Made by a program: the position numbers and the translations under genes. Shown piece after piece: positions 16,775 through 25,584 of a stretch of DNA of 64,000 bases. The DNA lies in contig CANRJB010000006.1 of NCBI GenBank assembly GCA_947630845.1, positions 1 to 64,000 of the forward strand, given 5' to 3'. Position 1 is the first letter of the stretch, and each line of letters opens with the position of its first letter. This DNA comes from an uncultured Clostridia bacterium (GTDB lineage: Bacteria > Bacillota > Clostridia > Oscillospirales > Ruminococcaceae). The notes beneath the pieces are model-generated. The model was given only the letters and a program-made list of their open reading frames with translations, had not been told where the DNA came from and did no database searches.

Positions 16775-18786
16775 TGCAGCCTGAGATCCTTGCGCCGGCA
16801 GGGAGCATGGAGTCCCTCGTGGCAGCACTTCGCTGCGGTGCGGATGCGGTCTATGTGGGCGGCACGATGTATTCGGCAAGGGGCAATGCAGTCAATTTTG
16901 ACCTTGCCGCATTACAGGAAGCCTCATCGCTTTGCAGACTTTATGGAGCAAAGCTGCATCTTGCAGTCAATACCCTTCTGACGGACAGTGAGCTGCCGGA
17001 ATTTATGCGGTATATGGAGCAGGCTGCACCTTTGGTGGATGCATGCATCGTGCAGGACTTCGGTGTGCTGCGGATGCTGCATGAGGGCTTTCCCGACATG
17101 CCTCTCCATGCCTCCACGCAGATGAGCATCCACACCCCTGAAGGCGTGATGCAGGCAGCAGCACTGGGCTGCAATCGAGTTGTGGCAGCAAGGGAACTGT
17201 GTGCAGAGCAGCTTGCGGCACTGTGCAGACTGCCTGTGGAGATAGAGGTATTTGTGCATGGGGCATTGTGCATGTCGGTATCGGGGCAGTGCAGCTTTTC
17301 GGCACTGGTCGGCGGACGCAGTGCCAACCGTGGGCAATGCGCACAGGCATGCCGCCTTCCGTGGCATACACCGGATGGGAATGCCCCGGCTGCCCTGTCG
17401 CTCAGGGACAACTGTCTTGTGCAGCATACGGATGCACTGCGGCGGATGGGGGTCACTTCATTCAAGATCGAAGGCAGGATGAAGCGTCCGGAATATGTTG
17501 CAGCAGCAGTGACGGCACTCAGAACCGCACTGGACGGCAATGCCCCCGACCTTGCAGTCCTGCAGGCAGTCTTTTCAAGGAGCGGCTTTACAGATGCCTA
17601 CTTCACCGGAACGAAACAGGATATGTTCGGTTTCCGGCGGAAAGAAGATGTGCTTGCCGGACAGACAGTGTTGGGGGAGCTTGCGGCATTGTACCGGAAG
17701 CCACGTACGGTTACGGGACTGACATTTTCCATGCAGCTCCATGAAGGGCAGCCATCAGCACTGACCGCATCCGACCGTGAGGGACATGCAGTGACGGTAC
17801 AGGGCGATATCCCGGAGAGGGCACAGAAACTGCCGTTCGACACACAGCGGCTTGCAAGGAGTCTGCAAAAATTAGGGGATACGGTCTATGTCTGCGATGG
17901 CGTGGAACTGAACGATCCGGATGGACTGATGCTGACAGCGGCACAGTGCAATGCCCTGCGGCGTGAGGCAGCAGCGCAGATGGATGCGCTCCGGATACAG
18001 CTGCATACGCCGCTATGCCGCATTGCTCCGGTATCAGAACCCGTGGCAATGCCGGTAAAGCCGACGGTACGTGATCGTATCCACATCCGTACACAGGAGC
18101 AGCTTACAGCAGCAGGGGACAGCATCGTCTGTCTGCCTGTACACATGGCAATGCAGTGTGAGCCGAAACTGTCGGAATGGGTCGAAGCCCCCCGCATCAT
18201 TGCGAACGAGGAGGCTTACAGAAACAGGTTGACTATTCTCCGGGAAAAGGGCTATGGGCATCTTCTCTGCCACAATCTGGCAGATATCCGCATCGGAAAG
18301 GCACTTGGCTATGCGCTGCACGGCGGTTTCGGGCTGAATGTTACGAACCGGCAGACAGTGCAGTCCCTGAAGGAGATGGGCTTGCAGGATGTGACGGCAT
18401 CCATCGAACTGCGGATGCGCAGCATCTGTCAGATGGGCGATGTCCTGCCGGTGGGAGCGATCGTGTACGGCAGACTGCCGATGATGCTGTTCCGGGTGTG
18501 TCCGATTCAGGCACAGGAGGGCTGCCGGAAGGAACACTGTTACCTGACAGACCGTACGGGCAGAAGATTTCCCCTGCTTTGCAGCGGAGCGTATCAGGAA
18601 CTGGTAAATGCGGAGCTGCTGTGGATCGCCGGGAAGAACATGGATGGGCTTGCATACCGGGATCATTATCTGACGGAAGAAACATCCGATGAGATCACGG
18701 CACTGCTGTATGCCTACCGGACAGGCAGCGGTGCTGCGCCGGAACACAGGACAAGCGGTGCATATTATAAGGGAGGACTGCAATGA
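16774..18786 (+). CDS. U32-family protein with DUF3656-like domain (RlhA/TrhP-related)
   Basis: This 670-aa protein begins 'EILAPAGSMESLVAALRCGADAVYVGG', the U32 signature. It has the conserved cysteine segment 'VHGALCMSVSGQCSFSA', 'GRSANRGQCAQACRLPW' (residues about 164-205) and 'SFKIEGRMKRPEYVA'. Length and the middle domain resemble RlhA, the 23S rRNA C2501 hydroxylation factor, more than a protease; TrhP-type tRNA hydroxylation is the alternative. It overlaps zapA by one base and dut by four, all in the murC operon. Confidence 0.85.
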   Translation: MQPEILAPAGSMESLVAALRCGADAVYVGGTMYSARGNAVNFDLAALQEASSLCRLYGAKLHLAVNTLLTDSELPEFMRYMEQAAPLVDACIVQDFGVLRMLHEGFPDMPLHASTQMSIHTPEGVMQAAALGCNRVVAARELCAEQLAALCRLPVEIEVFVHGALCMSVSGQCSFSALVGGRSANRGQCAQACRLPWHTPDGNAPAALSLRDNCLVQHTDALRRMGVTSFKIEGRMKRPEYVAAAVTALRTALDGNAPDLAVLQAVFSRSGFTDAYFTGTKQDMFGFRRKEDVLAGQTVLGELAALYRKPRTVTGLTFSMQLHEGQPSALTASDREGHAVTVQGDIPERAQKLPFDTQRLARSLQKLGDTVYVCDGVELNDPDGLMLTAAQCNALRREAAAQMDALRIQLHTPLCRIAPVSEPVAMPVKPTVRDRIHIRTQEQLTAAGDSIVCLPVHMAMQCEPKLSEWVEAPRIIANEEAYRNRLTILREKGYGHLLCHNLADIRIGKALGYALHGGFGLNVTNRQTVQSLKEMGLQDVTASIELRMRSICQMGDVLPVGAIVYGRLPMMLFRVCPIQAQEGCRKEHCYLTDRTGRRFPLLCSGAYQELVNAELLWIAGKNMDGLAYRDHYLTEETSDEITALLYAYRTGSGAAPEHRTSGAYYKGGLQ

Positions 18787-19220
18787 AGCTGTTATTCAAA
18801 AAATTGCATGATAAGGCGATCTTACCGCAGCGTGCCACAGCACAGAGCGCAGGGGCAGACCTGTGTGCCTGTCTGGATGCACCGGTAACGATACTGCCGG
18901 GAGAGACGGTGATGATACCGCTCGGTCTGACCTGTCAGCCATCAGAACCGGATGTGGTACTGCTCATTTTCCCAAGATCGGGTCTGTCGTCGAAACATGG
19001 CATCACGCTTGCCAATGCGGTGGGTGTGGTGGACAGCGATTACCGGGGCGAATGGATGGTACCGCTGCACCATATCGGAACAGAACCATTTACGATAGAA
19101 TACGGAATGCGTGTGGCACAGCTTGTGGTGATGCCAGTGCTGTTTCCGGAGATCATAGAGACAGATACCGTTGATGAAACGGCAAGAGGCGAAGGCGGCT
19201 TCGGGTCAAGTGGGGTATGA
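18783..19220 (+). CDS. dut: dUTP diphosphatase
   Basis: This 145-aa trimeric enzyme removes dUTP and supplies dUMP. The five motifs are visible: 'SAGADLCA', 'FPRSGLSSKHGITL', 'GVVDSDYRGEW', 'GMRVAQLVV' and the C-terminal 'RGEGGFGSSG'. The start overlaps the U32 stop by four bases (ATGA) behind GGGAGGA. A short spacer separates it from the DUF4321-like gene. Confidence 0.95.
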   Translation: MKLLFKKLHDKAILPQRATAQSAGADLCACLDAPVTILPGETVMIPLGLTCQPSEPDVVLLIFPRSGLSSKHGITLANAVGVVDSDYRGEWMVPLHHIGTEPFTIEYGMRVAQLVVMPVLFPEIIETDTVDETARGEGGFGSSGV

Positions 19221-19310
19221 TCTTCATCACCCTGCCCGACAGGATGACAGGAAAACGCCTGAGGGACGCAGGGTATCAGCATGATTTTATAAAGAAAAGA
19301 AGGAGTCAAC

Positions 19311-19571
19311 ATGAAAAAAGGACTGTTGATGTTTGCATTGGTGATGAGTGCTGTATTCGTAGGGAATACGATCGGAGAGGCATCACTTGCATCGGAAGGG
19401 ATGAGCTGGCTGGGGCAGACATATGTGGTGGGGCTTGCGCCCTTTGATGTAGATCTGCATTTATGCGTGCTGACATTCGGATTGCAGTTCAAGGTGTGCA
19501 TTGCTGAGGTGCTGATGATACTGGTAGCATTGTTCACATATCCAAAGCTATCCAAGATGATTTTTGGATGA
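19311..19571 (+). CDS. DUF4321-like small membrane protein
   Basis: This 86-aa protein has an N-terminal hydrophobic helix (residues 4-20) and a second one near the C-terminus ('VCIAEVLMILVALFTY'). Between them lies 'LASEGMSWLGQTYVVGLAPFDVDLHLCVLTFG', which fits the DUF4321 pattern. Family members are short membrane proteins often found next to shape genes; the function is unknown. AAGGAG is well placed before the ATG. It lies between dut and the mreB promoter. Confidence 0.65.
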   Translation: MKKGLLMFALVMSAVFVGNTIGEASLASEGMSWLGQTYVVGLAPFDVDLHLCVLTFGLQFKVCIAEVLMILVALFTYPKLSKMIFG

Positions 19572-19637
19572 TTTTGACGTTTTTCTGGGTGGTCTTGACC
19601 GGAATTTCATGGCATACATAAAAATTCAGAAAAAACC

Positions 19638-19666
19638 TTGTTTCTTATCGGAAATGATGGTATAAT
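19638..19666 (+). promoter_or_regulatory. Promoter of mreB-mreC-mreD-mrdA
   Basis: TTGTTT (19638-19643) and TATAAT (19661-19666) are 17 bases apart, about 60 bases before mreB. Confidence 0.65.
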
Positions 19667-19725
19667 AATGAGAGACTGCTATGCTGAAACAGTATATTCA
19701 GAGAGAGAGATAGAGGAGGAGCGTC

Positions 19726-20751
19726 ATGTTTACAAAGGATATCGGTATTGATCTCGGTACTGCAAATACACTGGTCTATATGCGGGGGAAGGGCATTGTG
19801 CTGCGTGAACCTTCCGTCGTTGCCGTCAACACACGCACAGAAAAGGCACGCTATGTCGGAAAGGATGCCAAACAGGTCATTGGCAGGACACCCGGCTCTA
19901 TCGTAGCGGTGCGTCCTCTGAAAGAGGGAGTCATTGCAGATTTTGACCTGACGATTACCATGCTTCAGGAATTTATCCACAAGGCATTGAAGGGCAGGAT
20001 CTTTACCAAAGCAAGAGTCACGATCTGCATCCCGTCAGGTGTGACCCCCGTCGAACGCAATGCCGTCCGGGAAGCTGCGGAAAAGGCAGGCGCACGTCAT
20101 CCGGTTTTCATCGTGGAAGAACCGATGGCGGCTGCCATCGGGGCAGGACTGCCGACCACAGAACCGACCGGCAGCATGATCGTGGACATCGGCGGCGGTA
20201 CGAGTGAGGTGGCAGTGGTGTCGCTGGGGGGCATCGTGACATCCCGTTCCGTGCGGTGTGCCGGAGATTCCTTCGATCAGGCGATCATGAACTATGTAAA
20301 GAAAAAATACAATCTGCTCATCGGCGAGCGTTCCGCAGAGGAGATCAAGCTCAGCATCGGTTCGGCATTTCCCAGTGAGAAAGAGGAAAAACTGGAGATC
20401 AAAGGCAGAAACCTGCTCAATGGCTTGCCGGAAAATGTTACAGTCACCTCAACAGAGATACGGGATGCAATGGCAGAGCCGCTTTCGAGAATCATTGATG
20501 CCGTCAAGACTACGCTTGAGGAAACACCGCCGGAGCTGTCCGCAGACATCATTGATCAGGGCATTACCCTTGCCGGGGGCGGCGCACTCCTGCGGGGCTT
20601 GGACAAACTCATCAACCGGGAGACAGGAATGCCCGTGTATATTGCCGAATTTCCGCTTGACTGCGTAGCGGAGGGTGCAGGCAAGGTCATGGAGAACATG
20701 GACAAGTATCAGGATACACTTGTGGAATATCTGAAATATTATGAGAAATAG
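19726..20751 (+). CDS. mreB: Rod-shape protein MreB (actin homologue)
   Basis: This 341-aa cytoskeletal ATPase begins 'DIGIDLGTANTLVYMRGKGIVLREPSVVA', the phosphate-1 loop and family signature. 'MIVDIGGGTSEVAVVSLGGIV' is phosphate-2, and 'GITLAGGGALLRGLD' is the adenosine motif. MreB filaments position the elongation complex that inserts cell wall along the sidewall. It is followed by mreC, mreD and mrdA in the classical order. Mbl or MreBH paralogy cannot be resolved from sequence alone. Confidence 0.95.
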   Translation: MFTKDIGIDLGTANTLVYMRGKGIVLREPSVVAVNTRTEKARYVGKDAKQVIGRTPGSIVAVRPLKEGVIADFDLTITMLQEFIHKALKGRIFTKARVTICIPSGVTPVERNAVREAAEKAGARHPVFIVEEPMAAAIGAGLPTTEPTGSMIVDIGGGTSEVAVVSLGGIVTSRSVRCAGDSFDQAIMNYVKKKYNLLIGERSAEEIKLSIGSAFPSEKEEKLEIKGRNLLNGLPENVTVTSTEIRDAMAEPLSRIIDAVKTTLEETPPELSADIIDQGITLAGGGALLRGLDKLINRETGMPVYIAEFPLDCVAEGAGKVMENMDKYQDTLVEYLKYYEK

Positions 20752-20780
20752 GAAAAGTAATTCCGGAAAGGAGGCGGCAG

Positions 20781-21641
20781 ATGGGAAATTTTCTGAAGAG
20801 TACCCGGTTTCGGGTGATCCTCTGCATCATTGCACTGCTTGTCGGCGTGATGGTCTATGCGGTATCGGTCGGCGGCTATACCATCAGTGGGATCGGACTG
20901 TTCAACAGCATTGCCGCCCCTTTTCAGAAGGCATCCAATGCCATTTCAGAGCGTGTGGAATACCTGCTGAACCTCTACAGCAATGCAGAGTATCACTATG
21001 AGCAGAACAAGGCACTGCGTGAGGAGATCGCCGAGCTGAACGAGGAGCTTGCTGACTATGAGCAGACGAAGGAACGTCTTGAGGAACTGGAGGCATTTGT
21101 CGGCATCAAGGAGGAGCATGAGGACTATACCTATTCTGCGCCCTGTGAGGTCGTGGGCTATGTGACGAACGACCCGTTCGGGGCATTTATCATAGATGCC
21201 GGGACACACGATGGCATTGATCTCTATGACCCCGTAGTCACAGATCTGGGACTGGTGGGGATGGTGACAGAGGTCGGACAGGATACGGCAACAGTCACGA
21301 CCATCCTCTCACCGGAGCTTTCGGTCGCTGCCTATTGCAGCACCACAAGAGATCAGGGCGTGCTGACCGGCAGTGTTTCTCTGGCAATGGACGGGCTTTG
21401 CAGTCTGCAATATCTGGATAAGGACACAGCTTTGAAGAAGAACCGTGTCATCCTGACATCCGGAGAAAATGGATTTTTCCCGAAGGGCTATGTCATCGGC
21501 TATGTGCAGTCGGTGCAGAGCGATGCATCCGGTATGACATGCAATGCCATTATAGAGCCGGCAGCAGACCTTGCCAACCCCGGCATGGTCGTTGTCATCA
21601 CCGATTTCAGCGGAAAAGAGGAATACAATGAGGCAGAATAA
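20781..21641 (+). CDS. mreC: Rod-shape determining protein MreC
   Basis: This 286-aa protein has one N-terminal membrane helix (about residues 11-30). A coiled coil follows (about residues 70-110, 'EQNKALREEIAELNEELADYE'), then the extracytoplasmic beta-domain with 'VGYVTNDPFGAFIIDAGTHDGI', 'VGMVTEVG' and 'GVLTGS'. MreC links MreB to the PBP2/RodA synthase. AAAGGAGGC precedes the start. The 3' end overlaps mreD by 14 bases. Confidence 0.93.
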   Translation: MGNFLKSTRFRVILCIIALLVGVMVYAVSVGGYTISGIGLFNSIAAPFQKASNAISERVEYLLNLYSNAEYHYEQNKALREEIAELNEELADYEQTKERLEELEAFVGIKEEHEDYTYSAPCEVVGYVTNDPFGAFIIDAGTHDGIDLYDPVVTDLGLVGMVTEVGQDTATVTTILSPELSVAAYCSTTRDQGVLTGSVSLAMDGLCSLQYLDKDTALKKNRVILTSGENGFFPKGYVIGYVQSVQSDASGMTCNAIIEPAADLANPGMVVVITDFSGKEEYNEAE

Positions 21642-22185
21642 AGAAACATCACGGTATTATCTGAAGCAGACGATACAATGGGCAGCATTTGCCCTGCTGA
21701 TGTTTATATGCTTTGTACTGGAGACAGCCGGGAGTTTTGTCAAGCCGCTGCTGCTGATACCGTTGGTGCTTTGTATTGCGGCACGCACGGGGGAGATACA
21801 GGCGATGGCAGTTGGTGTGTTCGGAGGATTGCTGATGGACATTGCCTGTGGAAAGCTGCTGGGGTACAATGCAATATGGATGGTGATATGCTGCGTGACA
21901 GTATCTTTGCTGCACAGCTATCTGCTCCGGGACAAACTGTTGAACATACTGCTTCTGACGGCTGTCTGTGCAGGGATACAGGGCTATCTGGATTTTGTGT
22001 TTTACTATGCGATATGGGAGCATGAGGATGTTTCGCTTATCTACATGAAAATCATGCTGCCGAGCAGCATCATGACACTGATCTCAGCCATACCGCTGTT
22101 TTTCATTGTCAGATGGATCGCACGTCTTTGCGGCAACCGGAGAACGTATGAGCTTGAGAAAACCATCATGCTGAATTATCAATAA
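21628..22185 (+). CDS. mreD: Rod-shape determining protein MreD
   Basis: This 185-aa polytopic protein has about five hydrophobic segments and the MreD-typical 'GVFGGLLMDIACGKLLGYNAI'. The ATG at 21628, MRQNKETS, lies inside the mreC 3' end behind AAAAGAGGAA. The position between mreC and mrdA supports the call, since MreD sequences diverge strongly. It likely helps assemble the elongasome. Confidence 0.88.
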   Translation: MRQNKETSRYYLKQTIQWAAFALLMFICFVLETAGSFVKPLLLIPLVLCIAARTGEIQAMAVGVFGGLLMDIACGKLLGYNAIWMVICCVTVSLLHSYLLRDKLLNILLLTAVCAGIQGYLDFVFYYAIWEHEDVSLIYMKIMLPSSIMTLISAIPLFFIVRWIARLCGNRRTYELEKTIMLNYQ

Positions 22186-22197
22186 GGAGAATCGGAG

Positions 22198-24204
22198 ATG
22201 CGGACGGTTTCGGATTATATCAAAATGGCACTTGCGGCACTTCTTGTGTTAGTAAGTGCGATCTTTTGCACACTGCGGCTGATGAAGGTGCAGGTCGTCA
22301 ATACAGAGGCGTACAAAAAGGATGAAATCGTCACGAGTACCTATACACAGAAAATTTCGGCGACCCGTGGTGAGATCGTGGATGCAGCGGGAACGGTCAT
22401 TGTCAGCAATCATGTGACGTATGCAGTCGTGATCGACCAGAAGAACTTTCCGGCAGAGAATGCAAAGAGCAATGACATCCTGCTGCGCATTACAGAGATA
22501 CTGACGGATGCCGGAGTCGTCTGGGAGGACACGCTGCCGATCTCCATGAAAGAGCCCTACACCTTTCTTGCCGATGTGGAAGAAAGCGAACTGGACAAAA
22601 TGAAAGATAAGATCGGTGTCAATGCCTATGCCACGGCAGATAACTGCATGGCTGTGCTTTGTGAGAACTATGAGATATCGGAGGATTTTACCCCCGGACA
22701 GCAGCGGCGCATTGCAGGCATCCGGTATACGATGCTTGACGATGATTTTTCAATGTCCAATCGTTTCCGTCTGGCAACAAATCTGCCGAAGCGAACCGTG
22801 ACGGAGCTGTCGGAGTTAGGGCTTCTTTTACAGGGTGTGAGCATAGAGCAGGTACCTGTGCGGTATATCGAAGTGGGCGACATTGTCCCCCATGAGATCG
22901 GCACGACAGGACCGATCTATGCGGAAAATGCGGATGAATATCTTGCAAAGGGCTATGACCTTGATGCGATCGTGGGTATCAGCGGACTGGAAAAGGCGAT
23001 GGAACCCGAATTGCAGGGAAAAGACGGTGTGCGCACCATGACCTTTGAGAATGGCATTGCCGTGTCTGATGAGATCACGGAGGAGGTGCAGGCAGGGCAC
23101 ACCATACAGCTCACGGTCAACGGCGAATTTCAGAGGGGCTTGCAGGAAATACTGGACAACTTCCTGAACACCTACTACAGCTACAGCGGCGTGAAGGATG
23201 AAAACGGCGTACCGCAGCAGGGCGGCGCACTGGTGGTGCTTGATGCACAGACGGGTGCGATCTTAGGGGAGGTGACTGCCCCGACCTATGACCTGACTGC
23301 CTACAGCGAGAATTACGAGGAGCTGAGCAAGGATGCCGGGAATCCGCTCTTTAACCGGGCGACGATGGGTCTGTACCGTCCCGGTTCGACCTTCAAGACC
23401 ATCACGGCGACTGCCGGATTGAATGAAGGTGAGGTGACGGGCAGCACATCCTTCTACTGTGACGGCACCTATCACTTCATGGATCACACCTACCGCTGCA
23501 CAGGGCATCATAATTATATTGCCGTTGCACCGGCATTGAGGGTGTCATGCAATGCCTATTTCTATGAGCTGTCAAGGCGGCTGACGATCGACAAGATCGA
23601 GGAATATGCCACACTTTACGGCATCGGACAGCACACAGGCATAGAAACCGTTGACAGAGCCGGTTATATGGCAACGCCGGAGACATACCGTGAACTTGGG
23701 CTGGACTGGACAGTAGGACAGGTTTTGCAGGCAGGCATCGGTAACGGTGAAACGATGGTCACCCCCTTGCAGCTTGCCTGTGTTGCCAACACCATCGCCA
23801 ATGAGGGCGTGCGCTATGAGCCGTATCTGGTGGACAGCGTGTGGGATTACAACATGGAGGAATGCATCAAAAAAACCGAGCCGACCATTGCAGCGCAGAT
23901 CAGGCTGAAGAATGAATCTGTTTATAAATTTGTGGAATCCGGCATGATACAGGCATCCGGCAACGGATTTCCCGGCAAGTATTCGCTGACCAATCTGGGC
24001 TACAGCATCGCCATCAAGACCGGTACGCCGCAGGTGAGCAGCCGTGTGCAGGACTCCGTCTTTATCGGCTATGCACCGACAGATGAACCGAAGATCGCTT
24101 TTGCAGGAATCGTGGAGGGCGGTGAGTATTCCAAGTATATGATCCGGAGCATTTTAGAGCTTTACGAGGAAGTGTACGGAGGTATGTACGAAGACTCACA
24201 GTGA
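22198..24204 (+). CDS. mrdA: Penicillin-binding protein 2 (elongation transpeptidase)
   Basis: This 668-aa protein has a short cytoplasmic tail, one membrane helix (about residues 9-30), a dimerisation/pedestal domain ('ATRGEIVDAAGTVIVSN') and a transpeptidase domain. Catalytic S397 and K400 lie in 'PGSTFKT', with 'SCN' (S-x-N) and 'KTGT' downstream in order. It cross-links peptidoglycan for sidewall growth and is the beta-lactam target. It closes the mre operon; ribosome site AAGGAG. A vancomycin- or sporulation-type PBP is less likely given the context. Confidence 0.93.
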   Translation: MRTVSDYIKMALAALLVLVSAIFCTLRLMKVQVVNTEAYKKDEIVTSTYTQKISATRGEIVDAAGTVIVSNHVTYAVVIDQKNFPAENAKSNDILLRITEILTDAGVVWEDTLPISMKEPYTFLADVEESELDKMKDKIGVNAYATADNCMAVLCENYEISEDFTPGQQRRIAGIRYTMLDDDFSMSNRFRLATNLPKRTVTELSELGLLLQGVSIEQVPVRYIEVGDIVPHEIGTTGPIYAENADEYLAKGYDLDAIVGISGLEKAMEPELQGKDGVRTMTFENGIAVSDEITEEVQAGHTIQLTVNGEFQRGLQEILDNFLNTYYSYSGVKDENGVPQQGGALVVLDAQTGAILGEVTAPTYDLTAYSENYEELSKDAGNPLFNRATMGLYRPGSTFKTITATAGLNEGEVTGSTSFYCDGTYHFMDHTYRCTGHHNYIAVAPALRVSCNAYFYELSRRLTIDKIEEYATLYGIGQHTGIETVDRAGYMATPETYRELGLDWTVGQVLQAGIGNGETMVTPLQLACVANTIANEGVRYEPYLVDSVWDYNMEECIKKTEPTIAAQIRLKNESVYKFVESGMIQASGNGFPGKYSLTNLGYSIAIKTGTPQVSSRVQDSVFIGYAPTDEPKIAFAGIVEGGEYSKYMIRSILELYEEVYGGMYEDSQ

Positions 24205-24266
24205 CCATAAGATGGCAATTGGTGATGCAGACATCAGTCAGATCATCAGGGATCGTATCAGAAAAT

Positions 24267-24290
24267 GCCCCCTGCATGTTGGCAGGGGGC
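24267..24290 (-). terminator. Convergent terminator between mrdA and the C39-like gene
   Basis: A 9-bp stem, GCCCCCTGC (24267-24275) with GCAGGGGGC (24282-24290), has a six-base loop. On the minus strand it is followed by ATTTTC, and on the plus strand by TGTTAT, so it mainly serves the minus-strand gene. Confidence 0.7.
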
Positions 24291-24298
24291 TGTTATGC

Positions 24299-24994
24299 TT
24301 ATAGCGAAAATTTCCACAATGCCTTGATCTGCGGCAGCAGCACTTCCAATTCCCATGCATGGGAGCTGCGATCGGGGCTGTTCGGGTCATTGAGCAGGAC
24401 TCTGCCGCCTGCATCGAGTCCACGTAGGACAAGCAGATGACCGCCCTTTGTAAAATCTCCCGGACGCATGGAAGCGATCATGGGAGTTTGGGGGGTAAGA
24501 CCGTTCTGTATGTAGTCCATGCTGATGCTGCCTTCTTCCACAGAAAGCCCCAGCAGCGGCGCACCCTCTGTAAACAGATCCCATGATGTCCCGACACCTG
24601 TCTCATACCATCCATGCATCTCTGAAAAATTCGCCATCGTGCCCGGATCATAGCTTGTATCGCCGGTCAGACCGACCATGACCATCGACAGCGAAGTCGG
24701 ACCGCAGCCGGCATTACCGATCCAGCCATCTCCATAGGGCTGGTATCCCCAGCGTGTATCCCACTGGAGAAAGAGCGGAATGCATCCCTTCGTCACCTCA
24801 TCTGAAAGAGAAACAGAATGTTTCTTGTCATGCTCCTGCGGATATGCCTGCACGAAGGGGGCAGCTTCCGGATAGTCTGCAGCAAAGTCAAGCAGTTCCT
24901 GTGGAATTTCCTCCTGTTCCGGACGCATCCGGAGATACCCTGTACAGCAAATGACGGACAGTACGATCAGTATAATGATTGCCTTTCTTTGCAA
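24299..24994 (-). CDS. C39-like peptidase domain protein, membrane-anchored or secreted
   Basis: This protein of about 231 aa has a signal or anchor helix right after the start ('AIIILIVLSVICCTG'). A papain-like peptidase_C39_2 domain follows, with catalytic Cys in 'GNAGCGPTSLSMVM', His in 'GGHLLVLRGLD' and the N/D of 'LLNDPNSP'. Such proteins are extracellular and may cleave peptides or wall material; the substrate is unknown. The TTG at 24994 lies eight bases after AGGAGG; the GTG at 25003 overlaps that site. It faces the 74-aa gene across a shared regulatory region. Confidence 0.75.
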   Translation of the reverse strand: MQRKAIIILIVLSVICCTGYLRMRPEQEEIPQELLDFAADYPEAAPFVQAYPQEHDKKHSVSLSDEVTKGCIPLFLQWDTRWGYQPYGDGWIGNAGCGPTSLSMVMVGLTGDTSYDPGTMANFSEMHGWYETGVGTSWDLFTEGAPLLGLSVEEGSISMDYIQNGLTPQTPMIASMRPGDFTKGGHLLVLRGLDAGGRVLLNDPNSPDRSSHAWELEVLLPQIKALWKFSL

Positions 24995-25041
24995 TGGATC
25001 CACCTCCTATACGATTCTATGCCGGTATACCTGACTATGCC

Positions 25042-25070
25042 ATTATACCACATGCATCAGGAGAGAACAA
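25042..25070 (-). promoter_or_regulatory. Promoter of the C39-like gene
   Basis: On the minus strand TTGTTC (25065-25070) and TATAAT (25042-25047) are 17 bases apart. Confidence 0.65.
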
Positions 25071-25080
25071 GGGAATTAAA

Positions 25081-25114
25081 CAAATCATAATCACATTTAA
25101 GCAAATCATAATCA
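25081..25114. repeat. 13-bp direct repeat between two divergent promoters
   Basis: CAAATCATAATCA occurs at 25081-25093 and again at 25102-25114, exactly 21 bases apart (two helical turns). It lies between the -35 elements of the divergent C39-like and 74-aa genes, so it may bind a regulator as a dimer of dimers. Confidence 0.5.
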
Positions 25115-25119
25115 TTCAC

Positions 25120-25148
25120 TTGTTTTTTCGGATGATCTGTGCTATAAT
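25120..25148 (+). promoter_or_regulatory. Promoter of the 74-residue gene
   Basis: TTGTTT (25120-25125), 17 bases, and TATAAT (25143-25148). Confidence 0.65.
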
Positions 25149-25242
25149 AAACTATATGACCGTCAGCGGCAGTCATTCCGGAAGCAGGGAAGTCAACCAT
25201 TCCGGGAAACCGTATCACAGTACAGAAAAGGAGGTAGAACGC

Positions 25243-25467
25243 ATGAATCCGATGACATTGCTGCATCTGAAACCCATGTTTGAGCAATTCCGGGAGCGGC
25301 ATCCGAAGTTTGTACAATTCTTCGGCTATGCAGGTACCCATCTGAAAGAGGATGCCCTGCTTGAGATCAGCATTACGGATGCAGACGGCAAGAAGATCGT
25401 CACCAATATCCGTCTCACGCAGGAGGATATTGAGCTTGGCAATCAGCTGCTTGAACTGATGAAATAA
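25243..25467 (+). CDS. Small conserved-looking protein of unknown function
   Basis: This 74-aa protein reads MNPMTLLHLKPMFEQFRERH, then an aromatic core 'KFVQFFGYAG', then a beta-rich 'LEISITDADGKKIVTNIRL' and an acidic end. The ATG at 25243 has AAAGGAGGT at ideal spacing and its own promoter. I recall similar short proteins in other Ruminococcaceae without assigned function. No signal peptide, metal site or DNA-binding motif is visible. It stands alone on the plus strand between minus-strand genes. Confidence 0.75.
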   Translation: MNPMTLLHLKPMFEQFRERHPKFVQFFGYAGTHLKEDALLEISITDADGKKIVTNIRLTQEDIELGNQLLELMK

Positions 25468-25473
25468 GACGAC

Positions 25474-25507
25474 TCTCTGCCATCTTATGTCTATAGGATG
25501 GCAGAGA
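25474..25507 (+). terminator. Hairpin after the 74-residue gene
   Basis: TCTCTGCCATC (25474-25484) pairs perfectly with GATGGCAGAGA (25497-25507) over a 12-base loop. No U-tract follows, so termination is less certain. Confidence 0.45.
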
Positions 25508-25544
25508 ACCGTATAGGGCGGCAAACAGCATACCTGTGAAAAAA

Positions 25545-25577
25545 TTCCCATCATCCGAAAGAAACGGATGATGGGAA
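25545..25577 (-). terminator. Terminator of the obg-mrnC-yebC-abrB-like operon
   Basis: A 13-bp perfect stem, TTCCCATCATCCG (25545-25557) with CGGATGATGGGAA (25565-25577), has a seven-base loop. On the minus strand it is followed by TTTT and more T residues. Confidence 0.85.
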
Positions 25578-25584
25578 ACTGGCA

